6,294 nucleotides of DNA, taken from positions 1 through 6,294 of the forward strand of contig JACZTE010000062.1 of assembly GCA_022573935.1 (NCBI GenBank). The letters are read 5' to 3'. Below the pieces are notes generated by a model. The model was given only the letters and a program-made list of their open reading frames with translations, was not told the origin of the DNA and did not search any database. The stretch's first letter is position 1. Each line of letters starts with the position of its first letter. Shown one piece after another: positions 1 through 5,898 of this stretch. A program made the translations under genes and the position numbers. The DNA comes from Chloroflexota bacterium (GTDB taxonomy: Bacteria > Chloroflexota > Dehalococcoidia > DSTF01 > RBG-16-68-14).

Positions 1-57
1 GAGCTCACCAGCACGGGCCCTCTGAACGGCCTGATCGTCTACCTGACCCGGGGTTAG
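1..57 (+). CDS. C-terminal end of an unidentified upstream gene
   Basis: Frame 1 is open from the window edge and reads 18 codons to a TAG at 55-57, giving the tail ELTSTGPLNGLIVYLTRG. Codon choice (CTC, ACC, AGC, ACG, GGC, CTG, ATC, GTC, TAC) matches the strongly GC-ending usage of the genes downstream, which supports a real coding end rather than chance. The gene starts outside the window and 18 residues are too few to name a family. It is followed by about 43 nt and then a GC-rich hairpin that could end its transcript. Confidence 0.45.
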   Translation, partial: ELTSTGPLNGLIVYLTRG

Positions 58-100
58 CGAACAGGCCTCGCTGCCGCCGCCCTGACGCACCGTTCTCGAA

Positions 101-118
101 CCCCACCTGAAGGTGGGG
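101..118 (+). terminator. GC-rich hairpin, possible terminator of the upstream gene
   Basis: CCCCACC (101-107) pairs perfectly with GGTGGGG (112-118) around a TGAA loop. It lies 43 nt after the upstream stop codon, where a terminator is expected, but no T-tract follows (GCATCCTACC). It also sits only 22 nt before the palindromic repeat at 141-181, so it may instead belong to the same mobile-element-like structure. Its function is inferred from position only. Confidence 0.4.
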
Positions 119-140
119 GCATCCTACCGGCTCCTCTCAT

Positions 141-181
141 GCCCCAGCCTTTAGGCTGGGGTGGTTGTGAACACAAACCAC
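141..181 (+). repeat. Palindromic double-hairpin repeat, copy 1
   Basis: Two hairpins stand back to back. CCCCAGCC (142-149) pairs with GGCTGGGG (154-161) around TTTA. GTGGTTGTG (161-169) pairs with CACAAACCAC (172-181) around AA with one bulged A. Bases 141-171 match 5937-5967 in the leuA leader at 27 of 31 positions, with 23 of the first 24 identical. The element ends before the -35 box of the ilvE promoter, so it should not be in the ilvE transcript. A stem with a TTTA loop followed by a GG-rich flank resembles the subterminal hairpins of IS200/IS605-type elements. No transposase gene is present, so a solo end or REP-like element is possible; this is inference. Confidence 0.6.
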
Positions 182-209
182 CACTCCAGTCGCCCACCCA
201 CGCCTCTCG

Positions 210-238
210 TTGGCGTCGCCAGCGCATCTTGCTATACT
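210..238 (+). promoter_or_regulatory. Sigma70-type promoter of ilvE
   Basis: TTGGCG (210-215) and TATACT (233-238) are separated by exactly 17 nt and are close to the TTGACA/TATAAT consensus. Transcription would start near 244-246, leaving an untranslated leader of about 30 nt. That is too short for an attenuator and contains the ilvE Shine-Dalgarno AAAGGAG (259-265), 9 nt before the ATG. ilvE therefore appears to be expressed from its own simple promoter, unlike ilvB and leuA. Confidence 0.7.
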
Positions 239-274
239 GGCAGCCACGCCCGATAGGGAAAGGAGCCTACGCAG

Positions 275-1249
275 ATGCCGACACAGACCGCCTACTTCCA
301 GGGAAGCTTCGTGCCGCTGGCGGAGGCGAAGATCGGCATCATGACCCAGGCGTTCCTCTACGGCACCGCCTGCTTCGAGGGCATCCGCGGCAACTGGAAC
401 GAGGACGACGGCACGATCTACCTCTTCCGCCTGCGCGAGCACTACCAGCGGCTGCGCATGAGCGGCCGCATCCTCCGCATCGCGCTGCCGCTCAGCGACG
501 ACGAGCTGTGCGACCTCACGGTCGAGCTGGTCGTCCGCAACGGCTACAGCGAAGACATCTACATCCGCCCCATCGCCTACAAGAGCGAGGAGGCGATCAC
601 GCCACGGCTGCACGACATCAGCGACGACTTCCTCATCTTCGTCACCCCCTTCGGCAACTACCTGGACAGCGAACAAGGGATCCGCTGCATGACCTCAACC
701 TGGCGACGGGTGGAGGATACGGCGATCCCGGCTCGCGCTAAGGTGAACGGTATGTATGTCAACTCTGCGCTCGCTAAGACCGAGGCCCAGGAGAACGGCT
801 TCGACGAGGCGATCATGCTCGACGAGCGCGGCCACGTCTCCGAGGGCAGCGGCGAGAACATCTGCATCGTCCGCAACGGCAAGCTGATCACGCCATCACC
901 TTCGGACAACATCCTGGAGGGGATCACGCTGGACACCGTGGTCACGCTCGCCCGCGATGAGCTGGGCATCGAGACCGTGCATCGCTCTATCGACCGAAGC
1001 GAGCTCTACATCGCGAGCGAATGCTTCATGACCGGCACCGCCGCGCACGTCACCGCAGTGGTGGAGGTGGACCGTCGCCCGGTCGGCGATGGCAAGACCG
1101 GCGAGATCACCCAGCGCCTCCAGCGGCTCTTCTTCGACGCGATCCGGGGCAAGAACGACAAGTACTCGCACTGGCTGACGCCGGTGAAGCCCCAGACCTC
1201 CGGCCAGCCGGCGGACCGCCAAGGCGTGAAGGCAGAGCGTGTTCCCTGA
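275..1249 (+). CDS. ilvE: Branched-chain amino acid aminotransferase (PLP fold type IV)
   Basis: This 324-aa protein is a class IV PLP-dependent aminotransferase, the cytoplasmic enzyme that interconverts Val, Leu and Ile with their 2-keto acids using glutamate/2-oxoglutarate. Visible hallmarks in order are YGTACFEGIRG (29-39), the small-domain YIRPIAY (96-102), the PLP Schiff-base lysine K156 in ARAKVNGMYVNSALAK, VSEGSGENIC (188-197) with the family glutamate E194, ILEGITLDTV (213-222) and FMTGTAAHVTAV (251-262). Length is slightly above the usual 300-310 aa because of a polar C-terminal tail after residue 302. The ATG at 275 is chosen for AAAGGAG 9 nt upstream and the near-consensus promoter. 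The stop overlaps the next gene. D-amino acid transaminase or aminodeoxychorismate lyase share the fold, but the overall sequence and the ilvBNC-leuA neighbourhood favour IlvE. Confidence 0.95.
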   Translation: MPTQTAYFQGSFVPLAEAKIGIMTQAFLYGTACFEGIRGNWNEDDGTIYLFRLREHYQRLRMSGRILRIALPLSDDELCDLTVELVVRNGYSEDIYIRPIAYKSEEAITPRLHDISDDFLIFVTPFGNYLDSEQGIRCMTSTWRRVEDTAIPARAKVNGMYVNSALAKTEAQENGFDEAIMLDERGHVSEGSGENICIVRNGKLITPSPSDNILEGITLDTVVTLARDELGIETVHRSIDRSELYIASECFMTGTAAHVTAVVEVDRRPVGDGKTGEITQRLQRLFFDAIRGKNDKYSHWLTPVKPQTSGQPADRQGVKAERVP

Positions 1250-2138
1250 GCTACGCCCGCCTCGCGCGATGGGAGTCTCAGTAGGGGGCGCGATTACCGC
1301 GTGGTGCTTCGCCCTTACCGGCCTGCTGATCTGGCGCGGCCTCACCGAGCCGATCGACCTGCCGGTGCTGGGGCCGTATCTGGCCGCCACCTTCTTCTTC
1401 GGCCTCGGCTGCCTCTTCGCCTACTGGACGTACGGCTGCCTCACGCTGCGCTACCACCTGGACCGTAACGGCCTCACCATCCACTGGGGCGACATCCGCC
1501 AGCTCATCCCCATGGACCGGATCGAACGGCTGATACCCGGCCGAGAGCTGCCGCCCCCCAAAATCACCGGCGTGAACTGGCTGGGCCACCACATCGGCAA
1601 GGCAACTGTAGACGACCTGGGCGAAACGCTCTTCTACACCACCCATCGCAGCCACGAGGAGCTGCTCTACATCGTCACCCCCAGCCAGAGCTACGCGATC
1701 TCGGTCGAGGACGAGGTACGCTTCGCCGAGGAGTTCCAGGGGCACCAGAAGCTAGGGCAGGAAGTATCGCTGCCGCAGGTGACGGAGCGCACCTCGATCG
1801 CCGCCCAGCCCTTCTGGCACGACTCGCTGGCGCGAGCGCTGGCGCTCGCCTCGATCGTCGCCTGCGCCGTCACGCTGGGCTACGTCTTCTACAACTACCC
1901 CGGCCTGCCGGAGAGCATCCCCTTCGCCTTCCCACCCCTGGGCGGCGTCACCCGCGTCGACGACAAGCAGGAGCTGCTCTCCGTCCCCATCACCGGCCTC
2001 GGGCTCCTGGCGATCAACCTCGTGCTGGGCTTCTTCCTCCACGCCTGGGAGCGAGCCGTCGGCTATCTGTTCTTCCTCGCTGCCCTGGGCGCCCAGTTCA
2101 TGTTGCTCGCCGCCGCCATCATCACCCTCCAGCAGTAA
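1239..2138 (+). CDS. Multi-pass membrane protein with bacterial PH-like domain, function unknown
   Basis: This 299-aa protein has about five hydrophobic helices, near residues 18-33, 44-66, 198-218, 250-268 and 274-297. Between helices 2 and 3 lies a soluble segment (about 68-175). Its pattern, YHLDRNGLTIHWGDIRQLIPMD near the start and LYIVTPSQSYAISVEDEVRFAEEF near the end, is that of bacterial PH-like domains attached to membrane helices. The stretch after helix 3 (LPESIPFAFPPLGGVTRVDDK) resembles the loop of DUF1648-type membrane proteins; this is a weaker similarity. The GTG at 1239 overlaps the ilvE stop by 11 bp, suggesting translational coupling. The ATG at 1269 (residue 11) is an alternative start, and neither has a strong Shine-Dalgarno. 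It would be co-transcribed with ilvE, but nothing visible links it to amino acid synthesis. No enzymatic motif is seen. Confidence 0.8.
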   Translation: MFPELRPPRAMGVSVGGAITAWCFALTGLLIWRGLTEPIDLPVLGPYLAATFFFGLGCLFAYWTYGCLTLRYHLDRNGLTIHWGDIRQLIPMDRIERLIPGRELPPPKITGVNWLGHHIGKATVDDLGETLFYTTHRSHEELLYIVTPSQSYAISVEDEVRFAEEFQGHQKLGQEVSLPQVTERTSIAAQPFWHDSLARALALASIVACAVTLGYVFYNYPGLPESIPFAFPPLGGVTRVDDKQELLSVPITGLGLLAINLVLGFFLHAWERAVGYLFFLAALGAQFMLLAAAIITLQQ

Positions 2139-2219
2139 GCGGTCACCCGTTCGCTGAGGCCAAAGCCGGCGAAGATCGCGGGCGCAGCGGCCAATACGCG
2201 AACTTGACGCATCCTCTTA

Positions 2220-2248
2220 TTGACAAGCTGTACGCAGCCGGATAGACT
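2220..2248 (+). promoter_or_regulatory. Sigma70-type promoter of the ilvBNC leader
   Basis: TTGACA (2220-2225) and TAGACT (2243-2248) are spaced by exactly 17 nt, with a perfect -35 box. The start would be near 2255, giving a leader of about 315 nt before ilvB. A second TTGAC (2204-2208) lies 16 bp upstream without a convincing -10. The spacer contains an inverted repeat GCTG-TACG-CAGC (2227-2238) that could be an operator, but four-base arms are weak evidence. Bases 2139-2219, between the membrane-protein stop and this promoter, show nothing else that I can support. Confidence 0.75.
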
Positions 2249-2274
2249 GGGGCTACTATCGCGGCGACGCGGGA

Positions 2275-2472
2275 GTGCGAACGTACTCCAAGCCGCAGAG
2301 AGCGCGAGTACCAATGCGAACGTACACGAGCGACACGTCTATCCCCCAGGAGGTGGCCACGGTTTCCCCGACGAGTCGGGGCGACCGCGTCGTAGTTACC
2401 TCGCCTCGGGCCCTCAGCCTGCTTGGGTTGCTGGGCCTAAGCCTGCTCCTGCTGGGCAGGCTCCCGGTCTGA
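2275..2472 (+). CDS. Leu/Val-rich leader peptide of the ilvBNC attenuator
   Basis: The reading frame gives 65 residues if started at GTG 2275, or 52 from ATG 2314. It is ordinary at first, then carries three consecutive Val codons (GTC GTA GTT, 2389-2397). It ends in a leucine run, ALSLLGLLGLSLLLLGRLPV, with 11 Leu in the last 20 residues (2413-2463), using CTC, CTG, CTT, TTG and CTA. The TGA at 2470-2472 abuts the first downstream stem. Leader peptides of ilv and leu operons sense charged tRNA in this way; Ile is nearly absent here. A hydrophobic small membrane protein would look similar, but position and the hairpins favour a leader. Start choice is uncertain because no good Shine-Dalgarno precedes either start, while a perfect AGGAGGTGG lies inside the ORF at 2348-2356. 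Confidence 0.72.
   Translation: MRTYSKPQRARVPMRTYTSDTSIPQEVATVSPTSRGDRVVVTSPRALSLLGLLGLSLLLLGRLPV
2276..2325 (+). repeat. 11-bp direct repeat spanning two candidate leader starts
   Basis: TGCGAACGTAC occurs at 2276-2286 and again at 2315-2325, exactly 39 nt (13 codons) apart. Each copy covers a candidate start codon (GTG 2275, ATG 2314) and encodes the same beginning, M-R-T-Y. The in-frame spacing means the leader peptide could be initiated at either copy. Confidence 0.65.
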
Positions 2473-2518
2473 GGTCCTCGGTAGCGCACATCACCATTCC
2501 ATAGCCATTCCGAGGACC
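2473..2518 (+). other. 9-bp stem following the leader stop codon
   Basis: GGTCCTCGG (2473-2481) is perfectly complementary to CCGAGGACC (2510-2518), leaving a 28-nt loop. The left arm begins at the first base after the leader-peptide TGA, so a ribosome sitting on the stop codon would cover it. The right arm touches the terminator-like hairpin at C2518, so the two stems could stack or compete only at that base. It is a plausible regulatory stem of the attenuator; its exact state-dependent role is inferred. Confidence 0.6.
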
Positions 2519-2538
2519 GGCCCCGAACATCGGGGCCG
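2518..2538 (+). terminator. Attenuator terminator-like hairpin upstream of ilvB
   Basis: CGGCCCCGA (2518-2526) pairs perfectly with TCGGGGCCG (2530-2538) around a three-base ACA loop, a very stable 9-bp G/C stem. The following bases, AAACGTTACTATG, lack a T-tract, so this is not a canonical intrinsic terminator. High-GC bacteria often use stems without a clear U-run, but termination here needs proof. It ends 15 nt before the ilvB Shine-Dalgarno (GGAGGAGG, 2554-2561), which remains outside the stem. Confidence 0.55.
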
Positions 2539-2571
2539 AAACGTTACTATGACGGAGGAGGACGAACAATC

Positions 2572-4278
2572 ATGAAGCTAACAGGAGCCCAGATCGTGAT
2601 GGAGTGCCTGGCCCGCGAGGGGGTCGAGATCATCTTCGGCTACCCCGGCGGCGCCAACCTGCCCCTCTACGACGCATTGGGCCAGTACCCGAAGATCCGG
2701 CACGTGCTGGTGCGACACGAACAGAGTGCGGCCCACGCCGCCGACGCCTACGCCCGCATTAGCGGCAAGGCCGGCGTCTGCTGGGCCACGTCGGGGCCCG
2801 GCATCACCAACCTGGTCACCGGCATCGCCAACGCCTGGATGGACTCCGTGCCGCTGATCTGCGTCACGGGCGCTGTCGCCTCCTGGCTCATCGGACGCGA
2901 TGGCTTCCAGGAAGCGGACGCTACCGGCATCACCCTGCCGATCACCAAGCAGAACTATCTCGTGCTGGACGTGGACGACTTGGCCCAGACGATGCGGGAG
3001 GCGTTCCACATCGCGACCACCGGCCGGCCCGGCCCGGTGCTCATCGATATACCCCGCGACGTCCAGCAGCAGCAGACGGAGTTTCACTACCCGGAGAAGG
3101 TGGACATCCTCGGCTACAAGCCGGTGACCAAGGGCCACCCCGCCCAGGTCAAGAAGGCCGCCCAACTGATCAACGAGTCTGAGAAGCCGCTCATCCTCGC
3201 CGGCCACGGCGTGATCATCTCGCGCGCCTACGATGAGCTGCGCGAGCTGGCGGAGCGGGCCCACATCCCGGTGATCTGCACGCTGCTGGGCATCGGCGGC
3301 TTCCCCGGCTCGCACGAGCTATACATGGGCATGCCAGGCATGCACGGCATGTACTGGAACAACATCGCCATCTCCGAAGCCGACCTCGTGATCGGCATCG
3401 GCATGCGCTTCGACGACCGGGTGACCGGCCGGCTGAAGGACTTCGCGCCCAACGCCAAGATCATCCACATCGACATCGATCCGGCGGAGATCTCGAAGAA
3501 CGTGAAGACCGCGGTGCCCATCGTCGGCGACGTGAAGCACGTGCTGCGCCAGCTCAACCCGCAGGTGGAGCAGGCGCGCCACGATCCCTGGTACGATCAC
3601 ATCCAGGAGGTGCGGCGCGAGCACCCCTCGATCGCCATCCCGAACGTGGACAAGCTACTGCCCCAGTACGTGATCAAGACGATCTACGAGCTCACCGGCC
3701 CCAACGCCTACTACGTGACCGGCGTAGGCCAGCACCAGATGTGGGCCGCCCAGTACTTCTGGAACGATAACCCCGCCAGCTTCGTCACCTCCGGCGGCCT
3801 GGGGACGATGGGCTTCGAGGTGCCGGCGGCTATCGGCGCTCAGTTCGCCCGGCCCAAGGACATCGTCTGGTCGATCGCCGGCGATGGCGGCTTCCAGATG
3901 ACGCTGCAGGAGCTGGCGACCATCGTCGAGTACGAGCTGCCGATCAAGTTCGCCATCATCAACAACGGCTACCTGGGCATGGTGCGCCAGTGGCAGCACA
4001 TGTTCTACAAGGACAATCTCCAGTCTGTACGCCTCTTCCAGCCGGACTTCGTCAAGCTGGCCGAGGCCTTCGGCGCGGCCGGCCTGCGGGTGACCGACAA
4101 GGCGGACGTGGCGCCGACCATCCAGAAGGCGCTCGACCACCCCGGCCCCGTCGTCATCGACTTCCAGGTCGAGCAGTTGGAAGACACCTACCCGATGGTG
4201 CCATCGGGGGCCTCGCTCGCCGAGACCGTCGATCTACCGAAGTTCGAGGAAGAGCCGGAGAAGGTGAGGCAATCATGA
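2572..4278 (+). CDS. ilvB: Acetolactate synthase catalytic (large) subunit
   Basis: This 568-aa ThDP/Mg/FAD-dependent acetohydroxyacid synthase catalyses the first shared step of Val/Leu/Ile synthesis, joining two pyruvates, or pyruvate and 2-ketobutyrate. The N-terminal ThDP pyrimidine domain has YPGGANLPLYDAL (24-36) and catalytic E50 in RHEQSAAHAADAYAR. The central domain has GMPGMHGMYWNN and MRFDDRVTG (278-286). The C-terminal ThDP domain has GDGGFQM (GDG at 437-439) through NN (464-465) and W474 in MVRQWQ. Length is normal for the family. The ATG at 2572 has GGAGGAGG 10 nt upstream. The stop overlaps ilvN (ATGA), as expected for subunits of one complex. Oddities: the family GQV segment reads GAV (A101), the next position is A103, GTDAFQE reads GRDGFQE, and IPKDV reads IPRDV (R162). 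Glyoxylate carboligase or other ThDP enzymes are excluded by the ilvN partner and the overall motif set. Confidence 0.96.
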   Translation: MKLTGAQIVMECLAREGVEIIFGYPGGANLPLYDALGQYPKIRHVLVRHEQSAAHAADAYARISGKAGVCWATSGPGITNLVTGIANAWMDSVPLICVTGAVASWLIGRDGFQEADATGITLPITKQNYLVLDVDDLAQTMREAFHIATTGRPGPVLIDIPRDVQQQQTEFHYPEKVDILGYKPVTKGHPAQVKKAAQLINESEKPLILAGHGVIISRAYDELRELAERAHIPVICTLLGIGGFPGSHELYMGMPGMHGMYWNNIAISEADLVIGIGMRFDDRVTGRLKDFAPNAKIIHIDIDPAEISKNVKTAVPIVGDVKHVLRQLNPQVEQARHDPWYDHIQEVRREHPSIAIPNVDKLLPQYVIKTIYELTGPNAYYVTGVGQHQMWAAQYFWNDNPASFVTSGGLGTMGFEVPAAIGAQFARPKDIVWSIAGDGGFQMTLQELATIVEYELPIKFAIINNGYLGMVRQWQHMFYKDNLQSVRLFQPDFVKLAEAFGAAGLRVTDKADVAPTIQKALDHPGPVVIDFQVEQLEDTYPMVPSGASLAETVDLPKFEEEPEKVRQS

Positions 4279-4844
4279 CCCAGCACACCATCGTTGCCCT
4301 GGTGCAGGACCGGCCGGGGGTGCTCAACCGCATCGCCAGCAAGTGGCGGCAGCGCGGCTTCAACATCGAGAGCCTCGCCGTCGGCCACAGCGAGCAGCCC
4401 GGGCTCTCGCGCATGACCTTCATCGTCGACGGGACGACGACGGACGTCGACCAGGTGACCAAGCAGATGTACAAGATCATCGAGGTGGTGAAGGTCTCTG
4501 ACCTGACCGAGCACGAGATGGTACACCGTGAGCTAGCGCTCGTGAAAGTCACGGCCACCCAGCAACAGCGCAGCGCCATCATCGAGATCACCGACGTCTT
4601 CCGCGCGAAGATCGTCGATGTCGCGCAGGAGTCGCTCATCGTGGAGGTGACGGGCACGGAGGACAAGGTGAACGCCTTCCTCGAGATGCTGCGTCCCTAT
4701 GGCATCAAGGAGATCGTGCGCACGGGGCGGGTCGCGATGACCAGGGGCGCGGGATCGCCCACGTCCGTCGACGGCGCGAAAGGCAAGCAGCACCGGTTCC
4801 GCCCTGCGGGCGAAGGCAAGCCCAAGGTGGGCAGCCAGTTTTAG
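4275..4844 (+). CDS. ilvN: Acetolactate synthase regulatory (small) subunit
   Basis: This 189-aa ACT-domain protein is the partner of IlvB. It stimulates the catalytic subunit and confers feedback inhibition, typically by valine. The N-terminal ACT domain (about 4-78) contains the canonical [20 protein letters not shown] (12-31), followed by ESLAVG, and the ligand loop usual for this family. The second domain (about 83-155) has [12 protein letters not shown] and ends in [14 protein letters not shown] polar, basic tail (about 158-189, rich in G, K and S) extends beyond the usual end of about 160-175 residues and is probably disordered. Its ATG overlaps the ilvB TGA by four bases, with AAGGTGAGG (4261-4269) upstream, indicating coupled translation and stoichiometric subunits. 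The name ilvH is used for the same family elsewhere. Confidence 0.95.
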   Translation: MTQHTIVALVQDRPGVLNRIASKWRQRGFNIESLAVGHSEQPGLSRMTFIVDGTTTDVDQVTKQMYKIIEVVKVSDLTEHEMVHRELALVKVTATQQQRSAIIEITDVFRAKIVDVAQESLIVEVTGTEDKVNAFLEMLRPYGIKEIVRTGRVAMTRGAGSPTSVDGAKGKQHRFRPAGEGKPKVGSQF

Positions 4845-4882
4845 CGGCCGTCGACAAGAGGCTGGAGAAGGAGCAACCACGC

Positions 4883-5875
4883 ATGGAGATCTACTACGAC
4901 AAGGACGCCGACCTCTCGCTGCTGAAGGACAAGACGATCGGCATCATCGGCTTCGGCAGCCAGGGGCATGCCCATGCCCTCAACCTGAAGGACAGCGGCA
5001 TGAACGTGATCGTCGGCCTCTACCCCGGCTCCAAGAGCTGGCCCAAGGTGGAGGAGGCCGGCCTGCGCGTAGGCAACGTCGCCGATGTGGCGCGCGAGGC
5101 CGATATCCTCATGGTGCTGGCGCCCGACCAGGTCCAGCGCGAGCTCTACGAGGGCCACATCGAGCAGGGGCTCTCGGCGGGCAACATGCTCATGTTCGCC
5201 CACGGCTTTAACATCCACTATGACCAGATCAAGCCACCGCCCGACGTGGACGTGACCATGATCGCGCCCAAGGGCCCCGGCCACCTGGTGCGGCGGATGT
5301 TCGTGGACGGCGTCGGCGTACCGGCGCTGGTGGCGGTACACCAGAACGCAACCGAGCTGGCCAAGCAGATGGCGCTCGCCTACGCGAAAGGCATCGGCGC
5401 TACGCGGGCGGGCGTCCTAACGACGACGTTCCAGGAGGAGACGGAGACCGACCTCTTCGGCGAGCAGACGGTGCTCTGCGGCGGCGTCACCGCCCTGATC
5501 AAGACCGCCTTCGAGACGCTGGTGGAGGCGGGCTACCAACCGGAGGTAGCCTACTTCGAATGCCTCCACGAGCTGAAGCTGCTGGTCGACTTCATCCACG
5601 AGGGCGGCATGGCGTCGATGCGCTACACGATCAGCGACACCGCCGAGTACGGCGACTACACCCGCGGCCCGCGGGTGATCGACGAGCACGTACGCGAGAC
5701 CATGCGCGAGATCCTGGGCGAGATCCAGGACGGTACCTTCGCTCGCGAGTGGATCCTGGAGAACCAGGCCGGCCGGCCCAGCTTCCTGGCCCAGCGCCGC
5801 ATCCAAGCGGAGCACCCGATCGAAGAGGTGGGCGCGGAGCTGCGCGGCATGATGAGCTGGCTCAAGAAGGACTAA
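4883..5875 (+). CDS. ilvC: Ketol-acid reductoisomerase, class I
   Basis: This 330-aa class I (short-form) KARI performs Mg-dependent alkyl migration and NAD(P)H reduction of acetolactate or acetohydroxybutyrate to the dihydroxy acid. The Rossmann motif [10 protein letters not shown] is at 23-32. Further hallmarks are FAHGFNIHY with H107, APKGPGH with K130, DLFGEQ with metal ligands D190 and E194, and ECLHELKLL with E226 and E230. [10 protein letters not shown] carries S251. The KARI knotted C-terminal domain is present once, as in class I. The cofactor loop reads [10 protein letters not shown] (44-53). Tyrosine 47 occupies the place where Arg is common; K51, S50 and S52 still suggest NADPH binding. 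It starts 38 nt after ilvN, with AGAAGGAG (4866-4873) 9 nt before the ATG, so it is very likely in the ilvB transcript. Confidence 0.97.
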   Translation: MEIYYDKDADLSLLKDKTIGIIGFGSQGHAHALNLKDSGMNVIVGLYPGSKSWPKVEEAGLRVGNVADVAREADILMVLAPDQVQRELYEGHIEQGLSAGNMLMFAHGFNIHYDQIKPPPDVDVTMIAPKGPGHLVRRMFVDGVGVPALVAVHQNATELAKQMALAYAKGIGATRAGVLTTTFQEETETDLFGEQTVLCGGVTALIKTAFETLVEAGYQPEVAYFECLHELKLLVDFIHEGGMASMRYTISDTAEYGDYTRGPRVIDEHVRETMREILGEIQDGTFAREWILENQAGRPSFLAQRRIQAEHPIEEVGAELRGMMSWLKKD

Positions 5876-5898
5876 CGTCGGAGGAAACGACTGTAACG

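Larger units (their letters stand above)
2255..2571 (+). promoter_or_regulatory. Val/Leu peptide attenuator leader of ilvBNC
   Basis: The long untranslated leader has the parts of ribosome-mediated attenuation: a promoter, a short ORF rich in the amino acids made by the operon (2275-2472), then a 9-bp stem (2473-2481 with 2510-2518) and a terminator-like hairpin (2518-2538) before the ilvB Shine-Dalgarno. Inside the ORF, CCCCGA (2366-2371) pairs with TCGGGG (2376-2381), and AGCCTGC (2440-2446) with GCAGGCT (2456-2462). Several alternative pairings exist. TCGGGGC (2376-2382) can pair with the terminator arm GCCCCGA (2520-2526), and CCGGTC (2464-2469) with GACCGG (2515-2520). Which of these is the antiterminator cannot be settled by eye. 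No T-box core is present. Confidence 0.7.

Noticed and set aside
139..741. 200-codon ORF from the palindromic repeat across the start of ilvE
   Set aside because: It overlaps ilvE in another frame, has Arg/Pro/His-rich shadow composition, and its start lies upstream of the ilvE promoter. Its PQxLGWGG similarity to the leuA leader peptide comes from the shared DNA repeat.
2220..2504. 94-codon ORF in the ilvB leader in a different frame
   Set aside because: Its start codon lies within the -35 box, so it would not be fully transcribed from the mapped promoter; composition is shadow-like.
2255..2571. T-box riboswitch controlling ilvB
   Set aside because: No conserved T-box antiterminator core (TGGNACCGCG-like) or specifier-loop architecture was seen, whereas an obvious leucine-rich leader ORF is present.
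2578..3315. Long antisense ORFs over ilvB, and similar ones over ilvN, ilvC and ilvE
   Set aside because: Their composition (Asp/Val/Leu/His/Ala-rich) is typical of the complement of GC-rich coding DNA, and the sense frames encode well-recognised enzymes.
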